Shown here: in pieces, positions 1-8,543 of the stretch
How positions within the stretch are numbered: position 1 is the stretch's first letter
How the letters are laid out: each line of letters opens with the position of its first letter
Origin: Candidatus Cloacimonadota bacterium
GTDB taxonomy: Bacteria; Cloacimonadota; Cloacimonadia; Cloacimonadales; Cloacimonadaceae
Reading direction: 5' to 3'
Assembly (NCBI GenBank): GCA_023392795.1
Contig: JAEWNJ010000108.1
Location: 1-51,295 of the forward strand
DNA length: 51,295 nt
Program-made: the position numbers and the translations under genes
The notes under the pieces: model-generated
The model's input: the letters and a program-made list of their open reading frames with translations, nothing else
Databases searched by the model: none
What the model was told of the DNA's origin: nothing

Positions 1-11
1 TGGGGGACATC

Positions 12-797
12 GTGCATAATAATATGTATTATGGAGTCTTGCTGGATCATCTGAAGGATAATAGCGCCATCTGGCAAGCTACAATTGTCTCTACCGAGGG
101 CTCCTCACCGGCGCGTTCCGGCATGAAAATGCTGATCCCGGCGTCCGGAGAACTTCATGGCAATCTCGGCGGGGGAGAGCTGGAGCATCAGATAATCGCT
201 TTTGTGCGTCAGCAAGCTCCGAGCCAGCCGCAAACTATGGTCTTTGAGCTCAGTTCGGCTCATCAATCTGGATCCAATCCCACCTCCATGATCTGCGGGG
301 GCAGTGCGACTGTCTTTATCGAAGCGCTGCATCTGCCTCATCAACTGTACATCATCGGGGCAGGACATTGTGGCAGAGCCCTGGGCAAACTGGCTAAACT
401 CTGCGATTTTCATGTAACTCTGGTGGATAACCGCAGTGAATCGCTGTGTTCTGACATGGCGGAGTATTGCCACCACAGCATCCTGAATGACTATCAGGAC
501 ATTGGACAAGCCGTTTGCTTTGGTCCTCAGACCTTTATCGTGATCATGACTCACGGCCATGTCCACGACAGTCAGGTTTTGCAGCAATGCCTGCGCCGTG
601 AGCATCGCTATCTGGGGATGATCGGGTCCAAAACCAAAGTGGCAGAAACCTTTTCCACACTCTCGGAGCAAGGGTACAGCCAGCAGGAACTGGATAAAGT
701 TCACGCTCCCATCGGCCTACGGATCGGTAGTCAGAGTCCTCATGAGATCGCGATCAGCATCATGGCGGAAATCATCAAGGAACTCAGGCTGAGCTAA
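12..797 (+). CDS. XdhC/CoxI-family molybdenum-enzyme maturation protein
   Basis: XdhC-type proteins bind molybdenum cofactor and promote its sulfuration and insertion into xanthine dehydrogenase-like hydroxylases. The N-terminal XdhC_CoxI part carries 'TEGSSPARSGMKML' (about residues 28-41) and 'GGGELE'. 'ICGGSATVFIE' (94-104) closes it, and the C-terminal Rossmann part begins with 'IIGAGHCG' (114-121). The 261 residues match the short XdhC/YqeB-like form. The GTG at 12 follows GGGGGA at 2-7; an ATG at 24 is an alternative start, and the frame is open to the window edge, so an earlier start cannot be excluded. No hydroxylase subunit is visible in the window; its partner may lie upstream. A guanine deaminase 13 kb downstream makes a purine-degrading role plausible, but that is inference. 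Confidence 0.85.
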   Translation: MHNNMYYGVLLDHLKDNSAIWQATIVSTEGSSPARSGMKMLIPASGELHGNLGGGELEHQIIAFVRQQAPSQPQTMVFELSSAHQSGSNPTSMICGGSATVFIEALHLPHQLYIIGAGHCGRALGKLAKLCDFHVTLVDNRSESLCSDMAEYCHHSILNDYQDIGQAVCFGPQTFIVIMTHGHVHDSQVLQQCLRREHRYLGMIGSKTKVAETFSTLSEQGYSQQELDKVHAPIGLRIGSQSPHEIAISIMAEIIKELRLS

Positions 798-950
798 TTA
801 TCTCCATTTTTCACACTGACTTCACCGGATTGTTTCGTGGTTGGGTAAAATGAGTTAATCCATGCCCAATAAAGCCGCTCAAGATTGGAAGGAACTTCGC
901 CCAATGCTCCATTCTTAATGTCATTTCAAGGTTATAGCTGGCTTATTGGC

Positions 951-995
951 CACTTGCCACTCTCCCGCATTCTTCTTGCATCCCACGCAAGAGGA
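951..995. repeat. Dispersed intergenic hairpin repeat, copy A
   Basis: The 27 bases from 951 match those from 23709 at 25 positions; both begin CACTTGCCACTCTCCCG. The segment then folds into a hairpin: TCTTCTTGC (971-979) pairs with GCAAGAGGA (987-995), nine pairs including one G-T, around a 7-base loop. Copy B has the same architecture with partly different stem bases. Both copies follow plus-strand genes in otherwise empty spacers. This resembles REP/MITE-like repeats, but the family is not one I recognise. Confidence 0.6.
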
Positions 996-1241
996 TTCCA
1001 AGAGGCTTGCTTGTTGAGCGCATGCCAGGCAATAGTAAGAGATAAGACAGAATCACTCCTGGTGCAATATATGTAAAGGGATGCCCTGGAGTGTATTTGA
1101 TTGTTACGTTTTCTAGCTACTGAACGAGACCCTACCGCATTTTCCGGGATGAACCGGATTATGCATTCACAGTTCACACTATGCGCTATCGAAACTTACC
1201 GGAGCGGCTGGGGTGTAACCACAACTTTAGGGCATTTTCCA

Positions 1242-1269
1242 TTGACTAAATAGCAGCTTTCTGGATAAT
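1242..1269 (+). promoter_or_regulatory. Sigma70-like promoter of the thiolase operon
   Basis: TTGACT (1242-1247) and GATAAT (1264-1269) are separated by 16 bases. Transcription would start near 1276, leaving a leader of about 34 bases before the ATG at 1310. This supports that ATG over the earlier in-frame ATG at 1268, which lies inside the -10 region. Confidence 0.55.
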
Positions 1270-1309
1270 GGCTCGCAGTGAAAAAATCAATGAACATCTG
1301 GAGGAAAAG

Positions 1310-2509
1310 ATGAGACAAGCCGTTGTAGTAAGCGCTAAGCGCAGTCCAATCGGTAACTTTGGTGGAGTATTTAAAGATATCTCTGCCGTGGATTTAGGGG
1401 TTATCACCCTGAAAGCCATCTTTGCGGAAACAGGCCTGAAGCCGGAAGCTGTGGACGAAGTGATCGTCGGCAACGTCTGTGGAGCAGGTTTGGGGCAAAA
1501 CGTAGCCCGTCAGATCTCAATTCATGCCGGTATTCCGGATCATGTGCCTGCCTTCACTGTGAATAAAGTCTGTGGCAGCGGGATGAAAGCTGTAGCGCTT
1601 GCCGCTTTAATGGTAAGAGCCGGGGAAGCCGATGTGGTGATAGCCGGTGGCACAGAAAACATGAGCCAGATTCCTTACATCCTGAAGGATGCCCGTTGGG
1701 GCGCTCGCATGGGTGACAAGAATATGGTGGATCTGATGATCCGGGACGGTCTTTCCGACATTTTCAATGATTATCACATGGGTCTGACTGCTGAAAACCT
1801 GGCGGATAAGTTCCAGCTCAGCCGCGAAGATCAGGATAAGTTTTCCACTGCTTCGCAAAACAAGACCGAAGCGGCACAAAACAAAGGCCAATTCAAGGAC
1901 GAAATCGTTCCCATCAGCATCCCGCAGCGCAAAGGCGATCCCATCGTGATCGATAAAGATGAAATGCCCCGCGCGGGAGTAACCCTCGAATCTCTGGCCA
2001 AACTGCGTCCAGCCTTCCGGAAAGACGGAACCGTGACTGCTGCCAGCAGCAGCGGAATCAATGACGGCGCTGCCTTACTGTTGGTGATGAGCGAAGACAA
2101 GGCCAAGGAATTGGGCCTGAAGCCATTGGCATACTTTGTGGATAGCGCTTCAGCGGGTGTGGATCCGGCTATCATGGGCTACGGTCCTGTCCCGGCGATC
2201 AAGAAAGTACTGGGTAAGAGCGGCTGGAGCCTGGGCGATATCGAACTGGCTGAGCTGAACGAAGCCTTTGCCGCGCAATCCCTTTCTGTCTTCAAAGGCT
2301 TGGAAGAGGAAGGCCTGGGCAAGCTGAATCCGGAGATCGTGAACGTAAATGGCGGAGCTATCGCTTTGGGGCATCCCATCGGAGCCAGCGGCGCTCGCAT
2401 CATCGTTACACTACTGCATGAAATGAAGCGCAGAGCGAATAAAAAGGGACTCGCCTCTCTCTGCATCGGCGGCGGCATGGGCATAGCAAGTCTTTGGGAG
2501 ATGAAATAA
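1310..2509 (+). CDS. Acetyl-CoA C-acetyltransferase (thiolase)
   Basis: Thiolase II splits acetoacetyl-CoA with CoA into two acetyl-CoA, or runs in reverse. The 399-residue protein shows the full catalytic set: nucleophile Cys88 in 'VNKVCGSGMKA', His355 in 'IALGHPIGASG', and Cys385 in 'LCIGGGMG'. The chosen ATG has GGAGG at 1300-1304, five bases upstream, and the protein then starts 'MRQAVVVSAKRSPIG', as the family does; a longer frame from 1268 would start inside the promoter. The gene directly downstream encodes a kat-like transaminase that would produce acetoacetyl-CoA, so a catabolic direction in lysine fermentation is the natural reading. One base separates the two genes. Confidence 0.95.
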   Translation: MRQAVVVSAKRSPIGNFGGVFKDISAVDLGVITLKAIFAETGLKPEAVDEVIVGNVCGAGLGQNVARQISIHAGIPDHVPAFTVNKVCGSGMKAVALAALMVRAGEADVVIAGGTENMSQIPYILKDARWGARMGDKNMVDLMIRDGLSDIFNDYHMGLTAENLADKFQLSREDQDKFSTASQNKTEAAQNKGQFKDEIVPISIPQRKGDPIVIDKDEMPRAGVTLESLAKLRPAFRKDGTVTAASSSGINDGAALLLVMSEDKAKELGLKPLAYFVDSASAGVDPAIMGYGPVPAIKKVLGKSGWSLGDIELAELNEAFAAQSLSVFKGLEEEGLGKLNPEIVNVNGGAIALGHPIGASGARIIVTLLHEMKRRANKKGLASLCIGGGMGIASLWEMK

Positions 2510-2510
2510 A

Positions 2511-3755
2511 ATGGCAGATAAACTGAAACTCGATAAAAGCATGGCGATGTATGCCGAAGCTCAGACTCTGGTCCCCGGAGCGGTAGCCGGCATTCGCAGA
2601 CCTTACAACTTTGTACAGGGTGAATACCCGATCTATTTTGACAGCGGCAAAGGCGGCAGAGTGACCGACGTGGACGGCAACGAATACATCGATTATCTGT
2701 GTGCTTATGGTCCCATAATCCTTGGTTACCGTGAGGAAGAGATTGATCACGCGGTGCAGGAACAGGTGTACGGAAAAGGCTTTTGCTTTTCACTGACCCA
2801 GCCTCAGCAGAGCGAGTTGGTGAAAAAACTGCAGGAAGTGATTCCTTCCTGTGAGATGGCAGCTTTGGTGAAAACCGGCAGCGATGCCACTACCATCGCC
2901 ATCCGGGTAGCCAGAGCCTACACCGGCAAGACCAAGATTGCCCGCTGCGGTTATCACGGCTGGCACGATTGGTGCGTGGAAGTGAAGGGCGGAATCCCGG
3001 AAAAGCTTTATGAAGACATCCTGGAATTCCATTACAACGATCTGGACGGCCTGGAAGCCATCCTGAAAGCCAACAAAGACGACATGGCAGGCATCATCGT
3101 AACCCCCGTTGGCCATCCCCTGGCCGCGCCGGTGCAGATGCCCAAGCCCGGCTATCTGGAAGGCGTACGCGCATTGGCAGACAAGTATAATGCCCTCCTG
3201 ATCTTCGACGAAATCCGTAGCGGCTTCCGTTGCTCCATCGGCGGAGCGCAGAAGTATTTTGGCGTAACCCCCGATCTCTCCACTTTCGGGAAAGCCATGG
3301 CCAATGGCTATGCCATCGCAGCGTTGGTGGGAAAAAGAGATCCCATGATGGTGTTGGCAGACAAGGTATTCCTTTCCTCCACCTTCTTCCCCAATAGCGA
3401 TAGCATCGTTGCCGCACTGAAGACCATCGAGATCATGCAGCGGGATAATATCCTGGATGTGATCCACCGAAAGGGTGAGCAATTTGCCATCGACATACAG
3501 AAAGTAGTGGATGAATCAGGCATGCCGATTGAGTTCAGCGGTGCGCCCTGGATGCCCTTCATTACTTTCAACAAGGATGAGACCGGGCTGTACAAGAAAA
3601 TGAGAACCGAGTTTTATACTCAGCTAATCCGCCGTAAAGTCTTCCTGCAACCCTATCATCATGGTTATATCTGCTATCGTCATACCGATGAAGATCTTGC
3701 CTATACTGTGGGTGCGATCAGAGAATCACTGAACGAACTGAAACGCTTGATGTAA
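2511..3755 (+). CDS. kat: Class III aminotransferase, probable 3-aminobutyryl-CoA aminotransferase (Kat)
   Basis: This PLP enzyme of the glutamate-1-semialdehyde aminomutase/omega-transaminase fold has 414 residues. Visible motifs are 'DVDGNEYIDY' near the N-terminus, 'KTGSDATTIAIRVARA' for cofactor phosphate binding, 'YHGWHDW', 'IFDEIRSGFR' with the PLP-nitrogen Asp, and the Schiff-base Lys261 in 'STFGKAMANGY'. It is not HemL by context: it sits one base after a thiolase and no tetrapyrrole genes are near. An acyl-CoA beta-transaminase converting 3-aminobutyryl-CoA to acetoacetyl-CoA was described from Ca. Cloacimonas as a replacement for the ammonia lyase of lysine fermentation. The neighbour thiolase would take its product. 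The substrate is inferred from context and lineage, not read from residues. Confidence 0.7.
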   Translation: MADKLKLDKSMAMYAEAQTLVPGAVAGIRRPYNFVQGEYPIYFDSGKGGRVTDVDGNEYIDYLCAYGPIILGYREEEIDHAVQEQVYGKGFCFSLTQPQQSELVKKLQEVIPSCEMAALVKTGSDATTIAIRVARAYTGKTKIARCGYHGWHDWCVEVKGGIPEKLYEDILEFHYNDLDGLEAILKANKDDMAGIIVTPVGHPLAAPVQMPKPGYLEGVRALADKYNALLIFDEIRSGFRCSIGGAQKYFGVTPDLSTFGKAMANGYAIAALVGKRDPMMVLADKVFLSSTFFPNSDSIVAALKTIEIMQRDNILDVIHRKGEQFAIDIQKVVDESGMPIEFSGAPWMPFITFNKDETGLYKKMRTEFYTQLIRRKVFLQPYHHGYICYRHTDEDLAYTVGAIRESLNELKRLM

Positions 3756-3768
3756 AGGAGACGGATCA

Positions 3769-5361
3769 GTGGCAAAATATATCTTCGTAATGGGCGGGGT
3801 TTTATCATCCTTGGGCAAGGGTATCGCGACAGCTTCGATCGGGCTCTTGCTGAAATCCATGGGTTATAAGGTAGTATTGCAAAAGTTCGATCCCTACCTG
3901 AATGTTGATCCCGGAACCATGAGCCCCTTCCAGCATGGAGAGGTATTTGTTACTGATGACGGTGCCGAGACCGATCTTGACTTGGGACACTATGAACGCT
4001 TTGTGGACGAAGCATTATCCAGCGCCAGCAGTTGTAGCGCCGGGCAGATCTATGAAAGCGTGATTACAAACGAGAGAAAGGGAGTTTACCTAGGTAAAAC
4101 TGTGCAGGTGATCCCCCATGTAACGAATGAAATCAAGAGCCGAATCACACGTTTGGCTGATCAATATGACTTCATAATCACCGAAATCGGAGGCACGGTT
4201 GGCGACATCGAAGGCTTACCTTTCCTGGAAGCCGTACGTCAACTGCGCCTCGATCTCGGGGTAAGGGATACGATGAATATCCTGCTGACCTATGTGCCTT
4301 ACATCAAGACCGCAGGTGAGCTAAAGACAAAACCCTCGCAGCATAGTGCTTACAAACTGCGTGAGATCGGTATTCAGCCCGATATCCTGCTCTGCCGCAG
4401 CGAAAAGAGCTTTGACGATGAGATTTATGGCAAGATCGCGCTCTTTACCAACGTGCCGAAGAGCAACGTGATCAACGCGATCGACGTGAAGTGCGTATAT
4501 GAAATCCCCCTCATCTATCAAAAGGCAGGCCTGCCGGAAATCATCTGTCAGCATTTTGGCATGGAGCAGCGCGACATCGACCTCACAGACTGGCAGGTGT
4601 TCCTGACCAATCGTGCCAAAGCGGAAGGCGAGATTACGATCGCAGTCTGCGGTAAGTATGTGAAGCATCAGGATGCTTACAAGAGTGTGGGAGAAGCCCT
4701 GATGCACGCGGCGGCTGGTGAAAAGAAGAAGCTGAATATCAAATGGATCGATTCCGAACGCAGCTTCATCGCCAATGATCTGGAGCATGAACTGGCCGGG
4801 ATCGATGGCATCCTGATCCCAGGTGGCTTCGGAGTCCGCGGGATCGAAGGCAAGATAGCCATTGCCCAGTATGCTCGAGAACGGAATATCCCCCTATTGG
4901 GCATCTGTCTGGGGATGCAGGTGATGGCCATCGAAGGAGTCAGAAACATTGGCAAACTAAATGACGCCAACAGCACCGAGTTTGACGAGATGAATCCCAA
5001 CCCAGTGATACATCTGATGGAAGATCAGCGCTATATCGATTTTGTGGGCGCGTCCATGCGTTTGGGTGCGTATCAATGCAAATTGGCGGAAGGCAGTCTG
5101 GCCCGACGTGCGTATGGAGTGGATGTAATCAGTGAACGCCATCGCCATCGCTATGAATTTAACAATGCATACCGGGATTCCTTGCGCGAAGCAGGTTTCA
5201 AGCTCAGCGGAGTATCGCTGAACGACCTCCTGGTGGAAGTGATCGAGTATCCCAAAAATGAATTCTACATCGGGGTGCAGTATCATCCTGAGTTCAAATC
5301 GCGTCCAAACCGGCCTCATCCGCTCTTTACAGAGTTGATAAGAGCCGCAGCCGGGAAGTAA
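3769..5361 (+). CDS. pyrG: CTP synthase
   Basis: CTP synthase aminates UTP to CTP using glutamine and ATP. The 530 residues cover an N-terminal synthase domain beginning 'MAKYIFVMGGVLSSLGKGI' with its P-loop-like segment, and a C-terminal class I glutamine amidotransferase domain (from about residue 290). Cys380 in 'GICLGMQ' is the nucleophile and 'YHPEFKSRP' near the end supplies the His/Glu pair. The start is GTG with AAGGAG eight bases upstream (3755-3760), overlapping the end of the aminotransferase gene. The family usually has 'GVVSSLGKG'; here it is 'GVLSSLGKG', a minor change. The next gene begins at the base after its stop codon. Confidence 0.97.
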   Translation: MAKYIFVMGGVLSSLGKGIATASIGLLLKSMGYKVVLQKFDPYLNVDPGTMSPFQHGEVFVTDDGAETDLDLGHYERFVDEALSSASSCSAGQIYESVITNERKGVYLGKTVQVIPHVTNEIKSRITRLADQYDFIITEIGGTVGDIEGLPFLEAVRQLRLDLGVRDTMNILLTYVPYIKTAGELKTKPSQHSAYKLREIGIQPDILLCRSEKSFDDEIYGKIALFTNVPKSNVINAIDVKCVYEIPLIYQKAGLPEIICQHFGMEQRDIDLTDWQVFLTNRAKAEGEITIAVCGKYVKHQDAYKSVGEALMHAAAGEKKKLNIKWIDSERSFIANDLEHELAGIDGILIPGGFGVRGIEGKIAIAQYARERNIPLLGICLGMQVMAIEGVRNIGKLNDANSTEFDEMNPNPVIHLMEDQRYIDFVGASMRLGAYQCKLAEGSLARRAYGVDVISERHRHRYEFNNAYRDSLREAGFKLSGVSLNDLLVEVIEYPKNEFYIGVQYHPEFKSRPNRPHPLFTELIRAAAGK

Positions 5362-6537
5362 ATGGCGATCATCGTTAAGAAGTTTGGCGGAACCTCTGTG
5401 GGCAGCGTGGAGCTGATCCGCAAGATTGCCAGGCGCCTGGCTAAAGATTACCATCGGGGAGATCAACTCGTGGTAGTGGTTTCCGCGATGGCCAAGACCA
5501 CGGACAATCTGTTCAATCTGGCCTATGAGATCACGCGGCATCCTTCACGCCGTGAATTGGACATGCTGCTTACCGCCGGAGAACGGATCTCGATGTCGCT
5601 GCTGTCCCTATCTCTGATGGAAGAAGGAATATCCTCCATATCCTTTACGGGATCCCAGAGCGGGATCATCACGGACAATCATCACGGCAATGCCAAGATC
5701 TTGAAGGTGAATGCTTTCCGCATTCATGAAGAACTGGCAAAGGACAAGATCGTGATAGTGGCTGGTTTTCAGGGCGTGAGCACAACCAAAGAGATAACCA
5801 CTCTGGGGCGGGGTGGATCGGATACATCCGCCGTTGCCCTAGCTTGCTATCTGGGGGCCGATAAATGTGAGATTTTTACCGACGTGAAGGGGGTGTACAC
5901 CGCTGATCCCAGAATCGTTCCGGGAGCTTCCTTCATCAAAGAGATCGGATACGCGAACATGCTGGCCCTTGCCTACAACGGATCCAAGGTCTTGCATCCC
6001 CGAGCAGTGGAGTTTGCCTGCAAATACCATGTCCCCGTGGAAGTAAAATCTTCCTTCACTTTTGAGGACGGAACCATGATCCGGGCTGAAGAAAGCCCAA
6101 AGGAAAGCCTAATGGAAGATCGCCATGTGAGCGCCATAGCCCACAAGGAGGCTGTGATGCGTTATTGTCTTGAGCTTGATGACAAGACAGTGGATCTGCT
6201 GAAGATATGGCATCATGAGATATTCAAGATAGTCGGATTGGAACACTCCCTGGAGCTGTATGTGGAAACCAAGTATGAATCAGAGATCGATCATCTGCTT
6301 GGCCAAGAGAGCATTTCGCCTATCAGCAAAGAGGACGGAATCGGTTTCGTGATTTTAGTCGGTTTGGGTCTGGCAGCCGATCCCGCATTCGTGGCCACGG
6401 TTGTTCAATCATGCAAGGGCATGGGGCTGAAGCGGATTTCGCATAGCGAACGCAGTTTGGAACTCATGCTTCCCGCTGAAAATGTGGCTGAAACTGTGAG
6501 AATCCTGCATCACGAATTGATTGGAGACAAACCATGA
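5362..6537 (+). CDS. lysC: Aspartate kinase
   Basis: Aspartokinase phosphorylates aspartate, the first step to lysine, diaminopimelate, threonine and methionine. The 391-residue protein starts with the family signature 'VKKFGGTSVGS' and shows 'LDMLLTAGERIS', 'LGRGGSDTSAVALA' and 'TDVKGVYTADPRIVPGA'. The C-terminal ~130 residues form ACT-type regulatory domains, so feedback control by an amino acid is expected, though the effector cannot be read here. It is a monofunctional form with no homoserine dehydrogenase part. The ATG immediately follows the pyrG stop, and its stop overlaps the metG start (ATGA). Diaminopimelate need links it to the MurE found downstream in the window. Confidence 0.96.
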   Translation: MAIIVKKFGGTSVGSVELIRKIARRLAKDYHRGDQLVVVVSAMAKTTDNLFNLAYEITRHPSRRELDMLLTAGERISMSLLSLSLMEEGISSISFTGSQSGIITDNHHGNAKILKVNAFRIHEELAKDKIVIVAGFQGVSTTKEITTLGRGGSDTSAVALACYLGADKCEIFTDVKGVYTADPRIVPGASFIKEIGYANMLALAYNGSKVLHPRAVEFACKYHVPVEVKSSFTFEDGTMIRAEESPKESLMEDRHVSAIAHKEAVMRYCLELDDKTVDLLKIWHHEIFKIVGLEHSLELYVETKYESEIDHLLGQESISPISKEDGIGFVILVGLGLAADPAFVATVVQSCKGMGLKRISHSERSLELMLPAENVAETVRILHHELIGDKP

Positions 6538-8543
6538 AGTACATTGTAACCAGTGCCTTACCTTACGCGAATGGCAAACTGCATGTAGGTCACGTGGCGG
6601 GAGCTTATCTACCCGCTGATATTTTTGTGCGCTATCTGCGCCTGATCGGTGAGGATGTGATCTACATCTGCGGAACCGACGAACACGGTACGCCGATCTC
6701 CATCAGCGCGGACAGGGAGGGGGTCAGTCCCCAGGAAGTCGTAAAGCGTTATCACGATAGCATCAAAGCGGCTTTCGATGGCATTGGCATCGAGTTCGAC
6801 AATTTTAGTGGCACTGCCCGTGATGATCATTATCAGCTGTCCCGGCAGTTCTTTTCCGATCTCTATGAGAATGGACACATCAAAGCAAAAAGCACCCTGC
6901 AGTTTTACTGTGAACACGATAAACGCTATCTGCCCGATCGCTATGTGGAAGGAACCTGTCCAAAATGCGGAGCCACAGGCGCCAGAGGCGATCAATGCGA
7001 TAAATGCGGCCAGATCTATGATACCACCTCGCTGGTGCAACCGATCTGCAAGATTTGCGGCAATACTCCGATTATCCGGGAGACCAAGCACTGGTTTATT
7101 CATCTGGATCGCTTTACCGATCAACTGAAGGAGTGGATCTCGCACAAGGATTACTGGAAAGAAAACGTACGTAACTTTATGTTGAATCTGCTGGAACAGG
7201 GATTGATCGAGCGTAGTATCACGCGTGACCTATCCTGGGGCGTTCCCGTGCCTTTGGAAGAAGCTGAGGGTAAAGTGCTCTATGTGTGGTTCGATGCTCC
7301 CATCGGCTACATCTCATCCACAGTGGAATGGGCAAAGCGGATCGGTAAACCAGAGCTCTGGAAGGACTACTGGATGGACCCCGATACGCAATTAATCCAT
7401 TTCATCGGTAAGGATAACATCATCTTTCACGCCCTGATCTGGCCGGCGATGCTGATGGGGCAAAATTCCGGTTATGTCTTACCGCACGACATTCCTGCCA
7501 ATGAGTTTATGAATCTGGAGGGGGAGAAGATCTCCACTAGCCGCAATTGGGCGATCTGGGTAGATGAGTTTGTGAAGGATTTCGATGGCGAGTATCTGCG
7601 TTACTACCTGGCTGCCAACGCTCCGGAGAAGCAGGACGCAGATTTTGGCTTCAAGGATTTCCAGCTCAAGATCAATGGCGAATTGAACAATGTTCTGGGC
7701 AATCTGGCCAATCGGGTGTTTGCCTTTGCAAAAAAGCAGTTTGGCGGTGCGATCGAAGAGGTGGAACTGGACGAAATGAGCCGTAACTATTGGGCTGAAG
7801 CTGAACCGATGTTTACCGAGGTCAAAGCTGCCTATAAGGATTATCAGGTGAAGCGCAATACCAAGAGCATCATGGATATAGCCCGTCTTGGCAATCGCTA
7901 TTTCGACGAGCGGAAACCATGGATGGCGATTAAGAGCGACCCTGATCACGTGAAACAGACTCTGTGGCTCTGTGCCAGACTCCTCACCGGCATTTCAGTA
8001 GCCATGTATCCCATTATGCCCAAACACATGAACAGATTACGGGCAATGATGGGCTTGAGACCAGTACAGAATTGGGATGATTACGCTCTTAAACAGGGAA
8101 TCCAACTACAGGATGTTTCTGCACTGTTCTCTAAGATTGAAGACACCCAGATCGAAACGCAGCTGGCCAAGCTTCATGCCATGTCCCAATCCGGTCCCGC
8201 AAAGAGCTATGATCCCCCCAAAGAGCAGATTAGCTATGATGATTTCAGTAAGCTGGACCTGCGTTTGGCAAAGATTCTGGCTGCCACACCAGTGCCCAAG
8301 ACCGATAAACTGATGCAATTGAAAGTAGATCTGGGCTTTGAGCAGCGTTACCTGGTGGCGGGAATTGCCCAGAGCTACAAGGCCGAAGACTTGGTGGGTA
8401 AGACGGTAACTATGTTGATCAACCTGGAGCCCCGCAAGATCAGAGGGGTAGTCTCCAACGGCATGATCCTCGCTGCACACAGCGAAGGTAGAATATCTCT
8501 GGTATGTCTGGAGGGTGGAGAACCCGGTTCCACGGTACAATAA
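6534..8543 (+). CDS. metG: Methionyl-tRNA synthetase
   Basis: The enzyme charges tRNA-Met. Class I signatures are 'HVGH' (residues 17-20, the HIGH motif) and 'KISTS' (332-336, the KMSKS motif). Four CxxC-type knuckles in the insert (CPKCGATGARGDQCDKCG, then a later CKICG) indicate a two-zinc, E. coli-like form. The last ~110 residues ('SYDDFSKLDLRLAKILAATP' onward) are the fused tRNA-binding domain, which dimerises the enzyme, giving 669 residues in total. The start overlaps the lysC stop by four bases, so translation is probably coupled. Its stop shares a base with the next start codon. Confidence 0.98.
   Translation: MKYIVTSALPYANGKLHVGHVAGAYLPADIFVRYLRLIGEDVIYICGTDEHGTPISISADREGVSPQEVVKRYHDSIKAAFDGIGIEFDNFSGTARDDHYQLSRQFFSDLYENGHIKAKSTLQFYCEHDKRYLPDRYVEGTCPKCGATGARGDQCDKCGQIYDTTSLVQPICKICGNTPIIRETKHWFIHLDRFTDQLKEWISHKDYWKENVRNFMLNLLEQGLIERSITRDLSWGVPVPLEEAEGKVLYVWFDAPIGYISSTVEWAKRIGKPELWKDYWMDPDTQLIHFIGKDNIIFHALIWPAMLMGQNSGYVLPHDIPANEFMNLEGEKISTSRNWAIWVDEFVKDFDGEYLRYYLAANAPEKQDADFGFKDFQLKINGELNNVLGNLANRVFAFAKKQFGGAIEEVELDEMSRNYWAEAEPMFTEVKAAYKDYQVKRNTKSIMDIARLGNRYFDERKPWMAIKSDPDHVKQTLWLCARLLTGISVAMYPIMPKHMNRLRAMMGLRPVQNWDDYALKQGIQLQDVSALFSKIEDTQIETQLAKLHAMSQSGPAKSYDPPKEQISYDDFSKLDLRLAKILAATPVPKTDKLMQLKVDLGFEQRYLVAGIAQSYKAEDLVGKTVTMLINLEPRKIRGVVSNGMILAAHSEGRISLVCLEGGEPGSTVQ

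Larger units (their letters stand above)
798..1309. other. Long intergenic spacer before the thiolase operon
   Basis: About 510 bases without a convincing gene. Open frames here lack a good ribosome site and family resemblance. The spacer holds a hairpin repeat (951-995, listed separately), a small TCCGG/CCGGA inverted repeat near 1142-1156, and at its right end a sigma70-type promoter leading into the thiolase gene. Confidence 0.7.

Noticed and set aside
885..1177. Short open frames on both strands (885-1076 plus, 932-1177 minus)
   Set aside because: They overlie the hairpin repeat, lack ribosome sites, and show no family resemblance; the minus-strand one and 23436-23813 share a short peptide only because of the DNA repeat.
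2511..3755. Annotation as glutamate-1-semialdehyde aminomutase (HemL)
   Set aside because: The fold fits, but the context (thiolase one base upstream, no tetrapyrrole genes) and the known lineage-specific transaminase favour Kat; phylogeny would decide.
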